The translations under genes were made by a program, and so were the position numbers. The notes below the pieces were generated by a model that worked only from the letters and a program-made list of their open reading frames with translations, did not search any database and was not told the DNA's origin. This document shows positions 21,478 through 32,720 of a DNA stretch of 64,000 nucleotides, piece by piece. The stretch's first letter is position 1. Each line of letters starts with the position of its first letter. Origin of the DNA: Ditylenchus dipsaci (Eukaryota; Nematoda; Chromadorea; Rhabditida; Anguinidae); contig SADC01000220.1 in the NCBI GenBank assembly GCA_004194705.1, forward strand, positions 176,820 to 240,819, written 5' to 3'.

Positions 21478-24400
21478 TTAGAGGAATGGCAGAGATCTTT
21501 TGAGATAACTAATTGATGTGGTTTGGGGGAATACTGGTAAACAAATTCTAGCAAAGAACACTCAGAAAAGTGAGGTGTGTGTTTGCAGTAATGGGAATTT
21601 CCCAATAGAGAAATTGCAATGGTGGGGCAAATTACCTGGTCATTCTCTTCTTGTCCCTGATCAGCACGAAAGTCATTGAGCAAATCACTAGAAACCAGAG
21701 GTAGATGCCCACCAAACCGGTGGAGAAAACGGCGAAACCGGGATAGAGCTGGGTATTTGTGCGCTCGGTGGAGACGAGCATGATTACGCCCAATCCCATG
21801 GAGCCCATCATATTGATTATCTGCAAAAATAGCAATACAGTCCACTCTCGATAAACCGGCACTTCCAGTAATCCGGCACCTTGGGGAAATTTGGTTGGCC
21901 AGCAGAGTAATTCCACTGAGCTTACCTTCGATAAACCGGCACCCGATAAACCGGCAATCTCGATAATCCGGCACCCCAAGCCCGGTCCCTTTCAATAAAA
22001 TTACTCTCGATAAACCGGCACCAACATATTTCGAGAGAAAAAAATTCAAACTTTTTGCTTGCTTGTATCAATCATGATGTCCCACATCACTTAGGTCTTG
22101 CCAAAAGTAATTATTTTGGTAGTTTTCCGTTTGAACTTTTTTCCCTCTTCTTCCTAATGAGGGGCTCAAAATACCATAGGTCATCATTTTTGGAAGAGGG
22201 AGCGGGGGAGGCGGCGTTGTTTTTATAATGGCTTGTTCAAGTTGTTAGAGTTAGAGTTCGAGATTCTGGTTACGTGAACACCTCTGTTCCTAACTCTAAC
22301 TCGAGGGTGTTCATGTACTTCGAGTTAGAGTTGGAGTTCGAGGTCAAATTTGAAGGTGTTGGTGCATAACTTGGATTCCCTTGTAGCAAATCCCCAAAAA
22401 CTAACTTTTAGAAACCGTTAACCGCTCTGGGGTGAGATTCTGAGCCATCTGAGCTATATACATGAACATTTTCAAGATCGACCTCCAACTCTAACTCGAT
22501 GTACGTGAACACCATCGAGTTAGAATTCGTGTTTTTGAGTACATGAACACCTCTTACCCGAACTCTAACTCTAACTCCAACTCTGACAACGTGAACAAGC
22601 CATAAGAGTCTAACCAGAGCTTCGATCTCAAATTTTGAAAATAAGTACATATGCTCAAATAAATGCATTTTAGGGTATTTGTGTAAAAGGTGCTATTTTT
22701 CACAGCGCATTGCTCTTTTAGTGCTAAAAATTTTGAAAAATAATAAGATTTGGAGTCCTAAGACAAGTAGAAATCTTATTCAAGAGCGCAGAAAGACAGA
22801 GAAGCAGAGTAAACTAACCGATTTCTTCGCAACTGCTTAATGTTTGTTATGTTTGTTGTTATGTTGATGCGGAATAAACTGATTAAAGGTCGAATAAATG
22901 ATACTCTCGATAAAACGGCACTCTCGATAAACTGGCACCCCAAGCTGGTCCCCAGCGGTAACGGTTTATCGAGAGTGGACTGTATTTAGTGAAAAATATA
23001 TGGGTAAAGTCGACGCCTGATAAAACGTACCCTCTAAAAGTATTTTTCTCCAGTTAGGGTTTTCGATGTGTTTTATAGGTTCTGATTGGTCAGTCTGGTC
23101 TCAAAGTCGCGCGGGAATTTGAGAAACGTTACAGTTTTGCTATTTCAGCCCGCAACTCTCGATGTTACTTACACATCAATTCATTTTTTTAGAGCTCGGG
23201 TGTACGTCAGGGCTGCCAACTGTACTTTATTTAAACATTTGTATTTTATTTGGGGTTCTAAATCTTTAGAACTTTTGTGATTTTATGTCGAAATCTTGAT
23301 TTTCGATGCTAAAAACTAAGTAAGCAGCAGATAAAATGGGACTTTTTCTGTAAAATAAACAAAGTGTAGGTTATTTTGTAAAATGTACTTTTTTAAAACA
23401 AGGATACGACAGGCACCTTCCATTGTGTTTGCACCGATGGATAGTTTTTAATTAATTAAAACAATAAATAAGTCAATGCAATCCAAAATACAGCGACTGT
23501 ATCTTAGCCGGCTGTATCCCCGAAAAAAATTCTGAGCTTCAACTTCAGCTAGGCCAAAAATTTTCCTCAGCTGAAGATTACATTTTAATTGGAAGCAGCA
23601 TTAATAAAACTCACTTGTGCTTAATAAAAAGCTAAGATGTTTCACTTGAGAGTTCTAGTGAATCTAGTTTTATGGGTTTGCAGAAAATACGAATCTTTCA
23701 GAAAATACAGACCAAATTTCGCAAATCATAGACTTTAAAAAAGTAGAAAAGGAAAAGGCATAGAAAATGAACTGACAGTGGTAAATATAGAGTGTTTTCT
23801 TTTCCACTCTTTCAAACTCTCTAATTTACAAAATTTGGTATGTATTTTCTGAAAGAGAAATTCCTCAGCTTTCGTTTGGGTATTGGGTGCCATCGAAAAT
23901 AAAAAATTAGGAAATTACTAGTTATTCTCGAAATTCTGAAACCTCGTGAGCCTGTCAAAACAAGATTTAAAGATGAAGCGACATAACTTTTTATATTTTT
24001 TCCTTATAATTAAAAAGTTTAACATTTTACAAACCTGGTTGTAAGTGCTAATTCAAGTTTCTATATTTGACTTGTTTGGTATTAATACTAATCGATTGCC
24101 TTCTTTTCGCGAGCATTTGAAAAAAAGGAGATTAGCCAAATTGGTTAAAAAACTAAAAAGTTATGGACTGAAACCAATCATCGGTTAAAATAAGTCACAA
24201 TGTATATTTTTTTACGATCGGCAAAATCGGAATCCTTGCGATTTTTGCGACTAGGCTGACGATTCAGAACCGATGAAAACTTCAAAATTTGAAATAAAAA
24301 ATTGTCGGACCCAGTTCGATAACGAATTTTTTGGGTGTACGTACTATTGATCGTCAACTGTATAAAAATAATTTCTCGGCAGTTACCGTATTTCCTGTAA

Positions 24401-25198
24401 TAAGGTGGCATGCCGCCTTATTTTTCAAACCCCTGAAAATCCGAAAAATTCGAATTCAATCTCGAGATTTTTGGGTGATCAACCAAAATCTAAAAATTAG
24501 AATCGGTAGAGCTCGTGGGAGTTAAGAAAACGCATCAAACAGATAACCAAAATATTTACTCTGCTTCGAGATATAGACCGTCGAAGTTGGGGGTGCCGCC
24601 TTATTACAGGAAATACGGTATGTATACACGAATAATAAAAAAACCACTTTGAAAAAGATTTCGGTTTTTTTACATTTGCAAAAATACTCACACAACTGAA
24701 CTGGAACGGTAATAACATATAGTGCAGATTAATAAACAAGCCGGTTAGCATCAGAGTGCTTGCAAACAGCTGAAAACCCATGAGCACAATTACTGGGATG
24801 CTCAGGAAAGTTTTTTGGGAAGTGGTCAGCCAAGGAGAGCACACTACTAAAGCTGCTATCACTAAAATATTTCTAAACCATATACAACCCGATTCAAAGC
24901 TTTTTACAAAATATTACCAAGTAAAGGATATATAATGCTGAAAACAGCTATGAGGAAGCAGCCAACCCTCAGGCGACACATCCCACAACAGCACCTGTAA
25001 TTTTTTTAGCTTGTTAAACTATCAAAAAATCATTATTATTATTTTTATTTGCCTGTATTTAGCCATTAGAGTATAGAGATTCACTTCCAACGGGTCTTCT
25101 CCATTGCTGTACCTGCTGCCACCTCCGAACAGGCCGAAACCGGCAGCAGAAAGGGTGGAAGCATACATGGTTACAGTTGACGTTTTAAGTGTGGACAT
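21478..25198 (-). CDS. Four-helix membrane protein, LAPTM/tetraspan-like, five exons
   Basis: The exons on the minus strand are 25198-25053, 24994-24918, 24861-24692, 21820-21636 and 21547-21478, about 215 residues, with phases matching at every junction. The start is the first ATG of the first recognised exon; ATG 25168 is an alternative. A Cys cluster, RCCCGMCRLRVG, precedes helix 1 (CFLIAVFSIIYPLLVIAAL). Helix 2 is SIPVIVLMGFQLFASTLML, helix 3 MMGSMGLGVIMLV, helix 4 VGIYLWFLVICSMTFVLI, then a short basic tail. A Cys-rich segment just before helix 1 and four helices recall lysosome-associated LAPTM proteins, but the identity is weak. Intron 1 (58 nt) appears to be GC-AG (CAG|GCAAAT). Intron 3 (2.9 kb) holds three nested elements. 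The last exon is the least certain. Confidence 0.7.
21838..22982. mobile_element. Pogo-like element with ATAAACCGGCA arrays, in an intron
   Basis: The ends CAGTCCACTCTCGATAAACC and TTTATCGAGAGTGGACTG are inverted and flanked by TA (21836-21837, 22983-22984). Subterminal tandem units TCGATAAACCGGCA(CC) fill about 21845-22020 and 22905-22970. It lies between exons 3 and 4 of the four-helix protein gene and is itself split by the element at 22228-22603. Confidence 0.85.
22228..22603. mobile_element. Fold-back element with AGTTAGAGTT tandem units
   Basis: Arms ATGGCTTGTTCAAGTTGT and ACAACGTGAACAAGCCAT are inverted. The arms contain multiple AGTTAGAGTTCGA and AACTCTAACTC words and GTGAACACC spacers. 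The minus-strand open frame of V-R-V-R repeats at 22408-22668 is a by-product. Confidence 0.8.
22985..24180. other. Rest of the large intron, little recognised
   Basis: This is the remainder of intron 3 of the four-helix gene. CAGGGCTGCCAACTGTAC at about 23209 looks like a lone hAT-type tip. Nothing else is supported. Confidence 0.35.
24208..24361. mobile_element. Pogo-like MITE single arm
   Basis: GATCGGCAAAATCGGAATCC, TTGTCGGACCCAG and a right end GATCGTCAACTG then TA match the outer arm of the element at 3892-4322. Confidence 0.6.
24386..24618. mobile_element. CCGTATTTCC element, intact, in an intron
   Basis: It begins CCGTATTTCCTGTAATAAGG and ends CCTTATTACAGGAAATACGG, TA on both sides, 233 bases. 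It lies just downstream of exon 3 of the four-helix gene. Confidence 0.85.
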
Positions 25199-25313
25199 GG
25201 CTGAACTGAGTACATTTTGGGTGTTCTTGGACAGTGGTAATTGTAGTGAACTGGTCCTCCGCAATTGCTGCAAAATTTCAAGGAATGATGAATTCAAGTT
25301 CAAATGGTTTTAG

Positions 25314-27040
25314 AGCTGTTTTCAGATACGTCTTTTTCCAAAAGTCAGCAATATATATTTGTTTGGCTGAACTGAGTCCCCACCCCAGTCAAATTAGCTA
25401 TTTTTTTATACCAAGAATTTCTTTGTGTAAACATGAAAAAAATGTTTTTTGAAACTTTAGAAGAAAAAATAGTGTAGTCAAAATTTTTCAAAAAATCGCC
25501 TTGATCCCCAAGCTGATTTGACTGGAGGAGAAGGCTCAGGTTCAAGTGTTCCAGTTATTTTTTATTGACAATTAAACTTTTTTCCTCATAAGAAAGCCAC
25601 TTGAGCTGTCTTTTTGTGAAAAGATCTGTATAAATAGTCACGGCAGATTTATTTTGTCAAATTTCAATATTGCTGGCGTGCTTACAGTATTTTCTATAAT
25701 ATAAACCATACCTCCTTTGAATCCCCGCTTCAGTTTTTTGAGCATTTTTGGGTAAATTTGGAAATTTTGATATCGATGTCCCTTATCCAGTTTTTAATTG
25801 TGCAAACAACAACACACTATGGTTCCAAAATGACGTTTAAAAATTACATTTCAGATATATTTTGTCACTTTTGGGGCGGATTTATATTATATAAAATAGT
25901 GTGTATAAGTTCTAAAAAGACATCTTCGCCATAAATATCCTTTATTTAAATATTTTTGCTTTATTTCGTACTCAAAAAGAATTAAAATGTTTTAAAAGAT
26001 TCAAATTTATAAGATACTCAAGTTCTTTCCTAGTGCGGTTGGCTTTGGTACCCTAAGGTAACAAAAATCAATTTTCAGTGAGAATATTTCTTTAATTTGC
26101 AGTTACTACTTTTAACTCAAATTATTGAAATTGACTGTTGCAAACTAGTTATTTGTGACTACTTATAAGAGGAAATGTGTAATATTTTAAATTTTTGCAA
26201 ATACAAAAGTCTATTAGCTTGGTATTTGAAAGACAAATAACCAGCAATTAGTGGCATATAGCATTTAAAAAAGACTTGTTTTTTTTATCTTTTTGGTAGC
26301 CAGGGAACCAGAAGACAAAAAGTTTAAAAGGAAATAATAGGACAGCAGCAAACCTGGCGGCTTTTTTTGAGTCGATCATTGGGCAATAAGCGGTTATGTG
26401 ATGTCATTGTGCCTGCAACAAAGACATTTTTAGCAAATAAATGTTTAAAACAAAAATGCAAACTTAAAAAGGCTCTTAAAATGACTAGTATAAAAATTTG
26501 GGGGAAAGGGGATTCGCCGTCGCGGTATTCGCCGTTGACAAAATTCGCCGTCGTCTTATTTCGAAAAGTATTATGAATCAATCCACGGCTTTGCAATAGG
26601 GCTAAAATTGTTTTGGCTAAACGCGTTTTTTGGAATTTGATTATCTTGTCTTGTCAAGAACGTTTTTCATTATATTTTCCGTTATCTTTTATTCTAAAAA
26701 ACAACTTATTTCCTTCAAAGTGTCATAACTTTTTTTTCCTACGTTACTTTGTGATTTTTCTACGTTCGATTGAAAGAGTAGATCATAGGCTACATTTTGT
26801 TAGTTTTACTTTTAACCACCACTCGACACAAAATGGTCGATTTACTTATTTAGCCACCACCAAAAAAGAGTTATGACCAGTTAAAAATGGACTAAAAATC
26901 GCGGAGCGGACCAAGGCATTTTGGGGAAAACTCTAAAAGTTGTTTTTACGATGTTTTAGCACATAAAGTTTTAGCACATTCTTTTAAAATTTCCAATCCT
27001 GTTTCTCGTAAGCATTTTGCCCCTGGAAGTCTCAAAACAA
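25314..27040. other. Spacer upstream of the four-helix gene
   Basis: No promoter element stood out. A degenerate CCGTATTT-like pair (AGTATTTTCTATAATATAAA at about 25687 and TTATATTATATAAAATAGTG at about 25880) and a tiny ATTCGCCGT tandem at 26513-26555 are all that I can name. Confidence 0.35.
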
Positions 27041-27056
27041 TGAAAAATAAAAGTGA

Positions 27057-27124
27057 CGCCGCTAGGCGAGTTCGAACCTGAGACTCAAAAACAGCACACT
27101 CCAACGCTTTACGAATACACCACA
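27057..27124 (-). repeat. tRNA-like sequence (SINE head or decayed tRNA)
   Basis: On the minus strand TGGTGTATTCGTAAAGCG resembles a Pol III A box and CAGGTTCGAACTC a B box, about 35 bases apart, but the acceptor and anticodon arms do not fold well. It abuts the palindrome that follows. It is not a functional tRNA as far as I can see. Confidence 0.5.
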
Positions 27125-27137
27125 AAATTTGGGCTAG

Positions 27138-28000
27138 ACTTTACTTGGCCCCCCCCACGGCTGACCCACTTTCGAGGTGAATTTTTGAAAACCGATTGCA
27201 TATTCGTGTTTCTCGACCCGGATTTTTACGGGAAATGATCATCAGATTCTGTGAAAGTGAAAAAAAATTTTTTGAGATTTGCCTTGGTCCCCCAAGGTAA
27301 AATTTTAGAAAAATTTGAAAAAAAAATATTTTTTAAATTGGCGCCTATTGAATTTTAAAGGGATTAAGGGCTGTATTGGAGGGAATAAAAGGGGCCACTA
27401 ATCACACAAGGCCCTAACAAGAAGATGTTGAACATAGTTTTGAATACTGGGGCCTACCGCATAAATAAACTCTGGTATGCATGCTTTTTCATGCATCCAG
27501 AGTCACTTTCGAGTGATTTGTGTCTAAGGTATGTGGGTGTGCGCATCTCAACTCCAAGCCCCCAAGCCCCCTGCGCCCCCGAAGAGTTAGAGATGCGCGC
27601 CATCACTTACCTTAGACATGATTCCGAGAAGTACTCTTGATCAAAAAATGCGTATAGAGTCTCTTTTTGCCACGGACCAGTTGAAAACATGGTGAGGCAG
27701 TCGAAAAATTGTTTATTGTTCTGCCATAAAAGTGGCCCCCTTTTATTCCCTTCCCCTCCCAATACAGCCCTTAATCCCTTTAAAATTCAAAAGGCGCCAA
27801 TTTAAAAAATATTTTTTTTTCAAATTTTTCTAAAATTTTACCTTGGGGGACCAAGGCAAATACCAAAAAATTTTTTTTCACTTTCACAGAATCTGATGAT
27901 CATTTCCCGTAAAAATCCGGGTCGAGAAACACGAATATGCAATCGGTTTTCAAAAATTCACCTCGAAAGTGGGTCAGCCGTGGGGGGGGCCAAGTAAAGT
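27138..28000. mobile_element. 860-base palindrome around a GC-rich element (copy 1 of 3)
   Basis: Arms of about 270 bases (27138-27405, 27725-28000) are inverted, with landmarks ACTTTACTTGGCCCCC and GGGGGGGCCAAGTAAAGT, and both contain the GCCTTGGTCCCCCAAGG motif. The core (27425-27700) is a reverse-oriented copy of sequence also found at 42780-43080 and 62700-63010. Here one arm of the GC hairpin (AAGCCCCCTGCGCCCCC) is deleted. Confidence 0.8.
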
Positions 28001-28186
28001 GTTACCAAAATTTGAGTAAAAGTTCTCAACCGGACAGTTTGCAAAGCCTTGCAATCGGCTAAGGTAAATGGCCGACAATAAAAGTACGTTTTGAATAAAG
28101 AGAAATAAAAAATAATGTAAAAAAAAAACAAATGACGATTTCCCCTCCCCCGTTTTTCAAAAAAAAAACCAAATAATTTTTTCTCT

Positions 28187-28380
28187 TTAAAGGGCCTGAC
28201 CTCTTCCTACTCGGTGGTCCCCCGCCAATTCAAAAATTTTCCCTTGATCATTGGACTTCTGTACGGATTTTTCCGCTAGGTTTCTAACAAAACTAAGCCT
28301 AAAATTTGATTTCAAGCCTAGTTTTGTTAGAAACGTGGCGTTAAAATGATAAAAGGAACGGCTTGAGTTCAGAATCCTCA
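28187..28380. mobile_element. piggyBac-like MITE, degraded
   Basis: TTTAAAGGGCCTGACCTC followed by CCCGCCAATTC and CTTCTGTACGGATTTTT match the interior of 12101-12333 and 28678-28904; the right tip is lost. Confidence 0.5.
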
Positions 28381-28677
28381 CTTCGCGAAGTACTCAGATA
28401 GAAGAGATATTCTTATATTCATGTTTATTGACCCTGATTTCATGAAAAAGTTGCGTGTTTTTTTGATTCCGAGCAAAAAAAATTGAACCACAGGGGAGTA
28501 TCATGGCTTTTTAGTCGAAATTCGAAAAATTCAAATAGGTGCTTTTTAATTTTCAAAGGCCATAAGGGCTGTATTGGGAGAAAAAGGAATAGAAAAAGGA
28601 AAATTTTTGTACATCTGTCACTTTTGGGCATTGAAAATTTTTGATACATTTGCTCATGTGTAAATAAGGTTGCTTAA

Positions 28678-28904
28678 AGGGGCATGCTCACCTGTTTAAT
28701 TTTGTCCCCGCCAATTCAATTTTTTTCTGAATCATCAAACTTCTGTACAGCTTTTTCAACTTGGTTTATAACAAAACTACACCTAAAACTAAATTCTAGG
28801 CCTTGTTTTGTTAGAAATCAGGCCAAAAATCCGTACAGAAATCCAATGATTCGGAAAAAAATTTGAATTGGCGGGGAGAAATTTAAACAGGTGAGCATGC
28901 CCCT
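28678..28904. mobile_element. piggyBac-like MITE, intact
   Basis: It begins AGGGGCATGCTCACCTG and ends CAGGTGAGCATGCCCCT with TTAA on both sides (28674-28677, 28905-28908), 227 bases, nearly full palindrome. Confidence 0.88.
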
Positions 28905-28908
28905 TTAA

Positions 28909-29418
28909 GAATGTCAAGCTTTTCAGTCAAAAAGTACAAATTTTATGCAACATCAATTCAATTACAAAAAAAATAATTATTGCAAAAATCAGTTATTCAG
29001 AAAAGGCAACAAAAACATTTATTGAAACTTAATTTAAAAGTGCAATTTTAGTCAAATTATTGAACACACATTCAATATTCAAGAATGGCACACTCTTATA
29101 TAAAACAAAGAGAAAGCTATTGTTTCTCTTGTCTCCTAATTGAAATTGACATATTTCTGGAGAAGCGTCAGAAATCGAATTTTCTGTCCCCCAAATAGTA
29201 GCAGCCGAAGGGAAGCAACAATGGAAAAAGTGGCTATTTCAGCGTGAAATCACTTACTCTGCCTTAGTTGTTCATTGGCTAGAAAATTTAATCCAGTTTG
29301 GCAAAATGCAGCTAATTCTTAGAATATTAGTGCATAAAACTAGAGTTTTGACATCAATTATGCTAACTAATTTTTTGTTTAATTTGCAGCTTTTGCAGAC
29401 AAAAATATTTTTTTTATT
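28909..29418. other. AT-rich spacer, nothing recognised
   Basis: No supported feature. Confidence 0.3.
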
Positions 29419-29811
29419 TTATAAATAAAAATTTGAGGAATGAAATGTTAAGAACATTTGGTTCCAGTTGGTTATCCGGACCATTTTTTTAAAATCATTT
29501 ACACTTTTTTCTGAGCCTAATTTTTTGTGCGAAACACAAAAAGATGACCATAAACATGACACCGGATGTTCTCCACAATACCTCGTGACAAATTTGGTTA
29601 TGCGAGAGTTGTAGTCGATGGTCGCCTCACGAACAATATCAATCTCTCTTTCGCACCTCTTGATGGAAGTCAATTCATAAGCCCAACTGTAGATGAAGCA
29701 GATAATCTTTTCAGATAAAATCTGATTGTCCTTGACAAATAAAAAGATAACTTGGGAGGAAGAGAAAATGTTTAATAGAGTCGCCAACCTGAAACCAATT
29801 ATCTTTGACAT
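29419..29811 (-). CDS. Unrecognised 130-codon open frame, possibly transposon-derived
   Basis: This is an unusually long open frame for such AT-rich DNA, with several Cys and Trp residues (for example YSWAYELTSIKRCERE and TRYCGEHPVSC). A TTGGTTTCAG acceptor-like site lies near its 5' end, so the coding part may start at about 29794. Its end (VNDFKKMVRITN) is repeated in inverted orientation at 30126-30166 on the other strand, so it belongs to a duplicated or mobile sequence. I do not recognise the family. Confidence 0.35.
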   Translation of the reverse strand: MSKIIGFRLATLLNIFSSSQVIFLFVKDNQILSEKIICFIYSWAYELTSIKRCEREIDIVREATIDYNSRITKFVTRYCGEHPVSCLWSSFCVSHKKLGSEKSVNDFKKMVRITNWNQMFLTFHSSNFYL

Positions 29812-29859
29812 TGCTTAAGACTGCACTTCCAAAATATGTTTGAACCTAAGTAGAGTTTC

Positions 29860-30166
29860 ATAGGATGGCCGTTTTCGACACATTCTGCACGAAGGAAGCA
29901 AGCCGTGTTGTTGTATGAATTCGACGCTGGCGCATTCTCTTCTTGGCAAATTGCGAAACTTCATGACTCAAAATAAAAAAAGTGGAATAAAAAGGTAGCA
30001 CAACTAATGCTCGAGCAATATATAAGATAAGCAAGCGAACGACAACTCAAAATACAGCGAAAGAACTCAGATATATTTTAAGTGATCGTTCGCTTGCTTA
30101 TCTTGGCAAATTAGGTTTAGAAAAGGTTGTGAATGATTTTAAAAAATGGGTCCGGATAACTAACTA
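29860..30166 (+). pseudogene. Possible mariner-type helix-turn-helix remnant
   Basis: One frame reads RKQAVLLYEFDAGAFSSWQ then IAKLHD, like the N-terminal helix-turn-helix of mariner-type transposases and of nematode F-box relatives (a LLYEF core). It soon meets a stop. A later frame ends LEKVVNDFKKWVRITN then stop, resembling the end of the open frame on the opposite strand at 29419-29811. It looks like decayed coding DNA. Confidence 0.35.
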
Positions 30167-30401
30167 GAAAAAAATTATTAAGCATATGTTATTTGAAAAA
30201 TAATATGTGATGAATCGTCAAAAACGACTAGATCTGCACTAGACTTAAGTGGAAAGCGCACTATTCTGAGTCAGGATGGCGTGTGCCGAATTAACTGCAG
30301 AATTTCTCGAGTATTACTTAGGATGATCCTGCACCCTTCCAGGCGATTTTCATTTGACGGTGATCGGGTTTAAAAGGCAATTTTATTAAGTTGCTAGTTT
30401 G

Positions 30402-30683
30402 GGTGCAGGATCGAAATACCCAAAGTACAAAATACACAATGGTCAAAATACCCAAAGACAAAATACTCAATATGCATATTGTCCAAGGGTTTAAGACTTA
30501 TATGTACGTCTTCTGCTCGATCATGTCTATGGTGCATATTATATGCTGTGTATATTATGATAATAACATGAAGTGCACATTATTTGCACAATATTCATAT
30601 TGGTTATTTTGTCTTTGGGTATTCTGTCTTTGGGTATTTTGACCATTGAGTATTTTGTACTTTGGGTATTTCGATCCTTTACC
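30402..30683. mobile_element. Mutator-like MITE with 9-bp duplication GCTAGTTTG
   Basis: It begins GGTGCAGGATCGAAATACCC and ends GGGTATTTCGATCCTTTACC. The arms continue inverted for about 70 bases with repeated AAAATACCCAAAGAC words. GCTAGTTTG occurs directly outside both ends (30393-30401, 30684-30692). A 9-bp duplication with long terminal repeats suits the Mutator superfamily. Confidence 0.82.
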
Positions 30684-30692
30684 GCTAGTTTG

Positions 30693-31427
30693 ATTGCTTT
30701 TTGGGCATGCATTTCAAGGAGGTTAAAGTTACGCCAATTTTTTTATCACTTCGCACGTTTTGCAATATCCTGTAAATACATACCATCAACAAAACCAAAT
30801 AAATCTAAATAAAAGAAATATAACTAGATTGACTAGCTCTAGCAAAAAAAGACTGGATTAGGGCAAGATAAACGCTCCTAATTACCAAATTGTTTTCCTT
30901 TTTAGGTTGGAAAAAGAAGCATGTCTAGCAGTAATTAAACCTATCTCTCCAAGCCTTTTTAGCCTGGGTAGGCTGGCCAAGCTATGTGTGTGTTTAAGCA
31001 AGCAATTGTTTGCCCCTTCGCTTGTTCCCGGGATTCCTCCAGCTAATTTGCGAATATGCCCATAAATTCAAAAGACAAAGAATAGCAGGAACAGGATAAA
31101 GCTGTTTTCTAAAATTTAGAAAAAACAAAGTCTTCACAAACAACATTTGTTTTCTCAGCATCGTTGGCTAAAACCGGCTTTTAAATGAGTCATTGTCAAT
31201 TTTCAAGACTATTTTAATTAACAGGCATAATTATTAAATTTAAAAAATACGCAAATAATTATAAGTAGAAAAAGGATCTAGAGTTCAGTTTTATAAAGTT
31301 TTTTCAGGTGAAAAAGAAACAGACATTTAATTTTTCTGTGCAAATAATAGCAAGAACAAGGCTTTTATATCTAAATTGCGGAAATAAAATAAATTTTGCC
31401 AGATAAAATACAATTTTGTCATTTTGG
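30693..31427. other. AT-rich spacer, nothing recognised
   Basis: No supported feature. Confidence 0.3.
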
Positions 31428-31674
31428 CTCTACCGGAGAATCCGGTCCTTTTTTTGCCTTGGTCCCCCTGTTGTTTTTTTATTGAAAAATGCCTTGGTCC
31501 CCCTCTTGTTTTGAAAGTGATCATGGTTTAGGTGATTGTGTTAACTGTAATCACCATGATCACTGTAATCACTATATTATCATAGCTATAATTGACAGAG
31601 TGGACCAAGGCATTTTTCAATGAAAAAAACAGGGGCGACCGAGGCAAAAAAGGGACCGGATTCTCCGGTAGACC
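31428..31674. repeat. Palindrome with GCCTTGGTCCCC and TTCTCCGGTAGACCC motifs
   Basis: Outer arms CTCTACCGGAGAATCCGG and CCGGATTCTCCGGTAGAC are inverted. Inside lie TTGCCTTGGTCCCCCTG (twice) and GGACCAAGGC, around a core GTGATTGTGTTAACTGTAAT related to the palindrome at 2872-3057. Confidence 0.75.
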
Positions 31675-31908
31675 CGTCACTTTTTTGTCAAAAAAATGAA
31701 ATTTTACGCAGTGCTTGTTGAGGTTGGAGCAAAAAAAGATTTTGTCGTAAAATCTCAAAAAGACTAAAGATTTAGGGTCATGAATGAAGTGCACATTTTT
31801 TAATAAAGTACAGTTGGGAGCCCTAAGTGATGTTGAAAACGAATACTGGAGTTAGATGTTATTAGCTAATCAGATAAAGTCGAAAATCTATATAATGGGC
31901 CAGTTTAA

Positions 31909-32138
31909 AGGGGCATGCCCGTGCGTTAAGGCGCGAACCAGCAGTTTTTTTCGAATTTTTTCGAATCGTCCCATTTTTCACTCGTTCTGCGTCAAATCTG
32001 ATATAGATGACCTTATACTGCTTTTAAAAACTAGACAGAAAACTTAAAAAACCTAGACGAGAGCGAATGTGAAAATTTATCGAAAAAGAAAAGAACTGCT
32101 GGTTCGCGCCTTTTCCCCCATCGGGCGATCATGCCCCT
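31909..32138. mobile_element. piggyBac-like MITE, intact
   Basis: It begins AGGGGCATGCCCGTGCG and ends GATCATGCCCCT, TTAA on both sides, with inner arms GGCGCGAACCAGCAG and CTGCTGGTTCGCGCC. Confidence 0.87.
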
Positions 32139-32512
32139 TTAAGCAACAAAAAGATCGCTTATCAAAGCTTTCTTTTTTGATGTCGTTCGTGAAAAGCAAG
32201 AAAACGCCTACTAGGCCTGCTGGTTACTGCTGATTCTGCATTGCTCAAAGTCGATCAAGCCACTTTTTCTAGGATCAAGATTTTTTTTGCAGAATCATTG
32301 TAGAAGCGGAAGATAATGGGCAAGAGAAATAGCGCTCATCAAAATTACAAAGGAAGATCCAAAGAAGACAGCCACCGATGTGATTAGGTGTGAGAATGAC
32401 GGACGGATATCGATTATCGACCCTAAATGAAATTTTTTTCAAATTTCAGCAAGAATCGTCATTTCTCACTCTTTTTTTTGACAAGTCTTCCTTGATAGCA
32501 AAATCTTGTCCT

Positions 32513-32720
32513 GAATCCGTTGAGATCAGATAGAAACAATGTTTTTGAGCTGAGATATCCATAAAAGTAGATAAGTGGTGAGAAATTTCTGGCTTATCTT
32601 CTCAAAATAGCTCTATCTCAGCTAGGGGAATTATTTCGATCTGATCTCAACGGATTCAGATTAAAAAAAACAACAGGGGGACCAAGCTGTTTTTGGAACC
32701 GGCAACTCCAGCAGAGCCAG
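32513..32720. repeat. Inverted repeat CTGAATCCGTTGAGATCAGA with motif unit
   Basis: Copies at 32513-32533 and 32639-32661 are inverted. A degenerate unit follows at once at about 32667-32716: AACAGGGGGACCAAGC, then ACCGGCAACTCCAGCAGAG. Confidence 0.55.

Noticed and set aside
21462..22049. 195-codon minus-strand frame over exon 4 of the four-helix gene
   Set aside because: The true exon (21636-21820) is in another frame with correct phases; the long frame continues into ATAAACCGGCA repeats.
22408..22668. Open frame with a V-R-V-R-V-R-V run
   Set aside because: It is the translation of the AGTTAGAGTT tandem units of a fold-back element, not a protein.
27057..27124. Functional tRNA gene
   Set aside because: A and B box words are present, but the acceptor and anticodon stems do not pair convincingly; called tRNA-like only.
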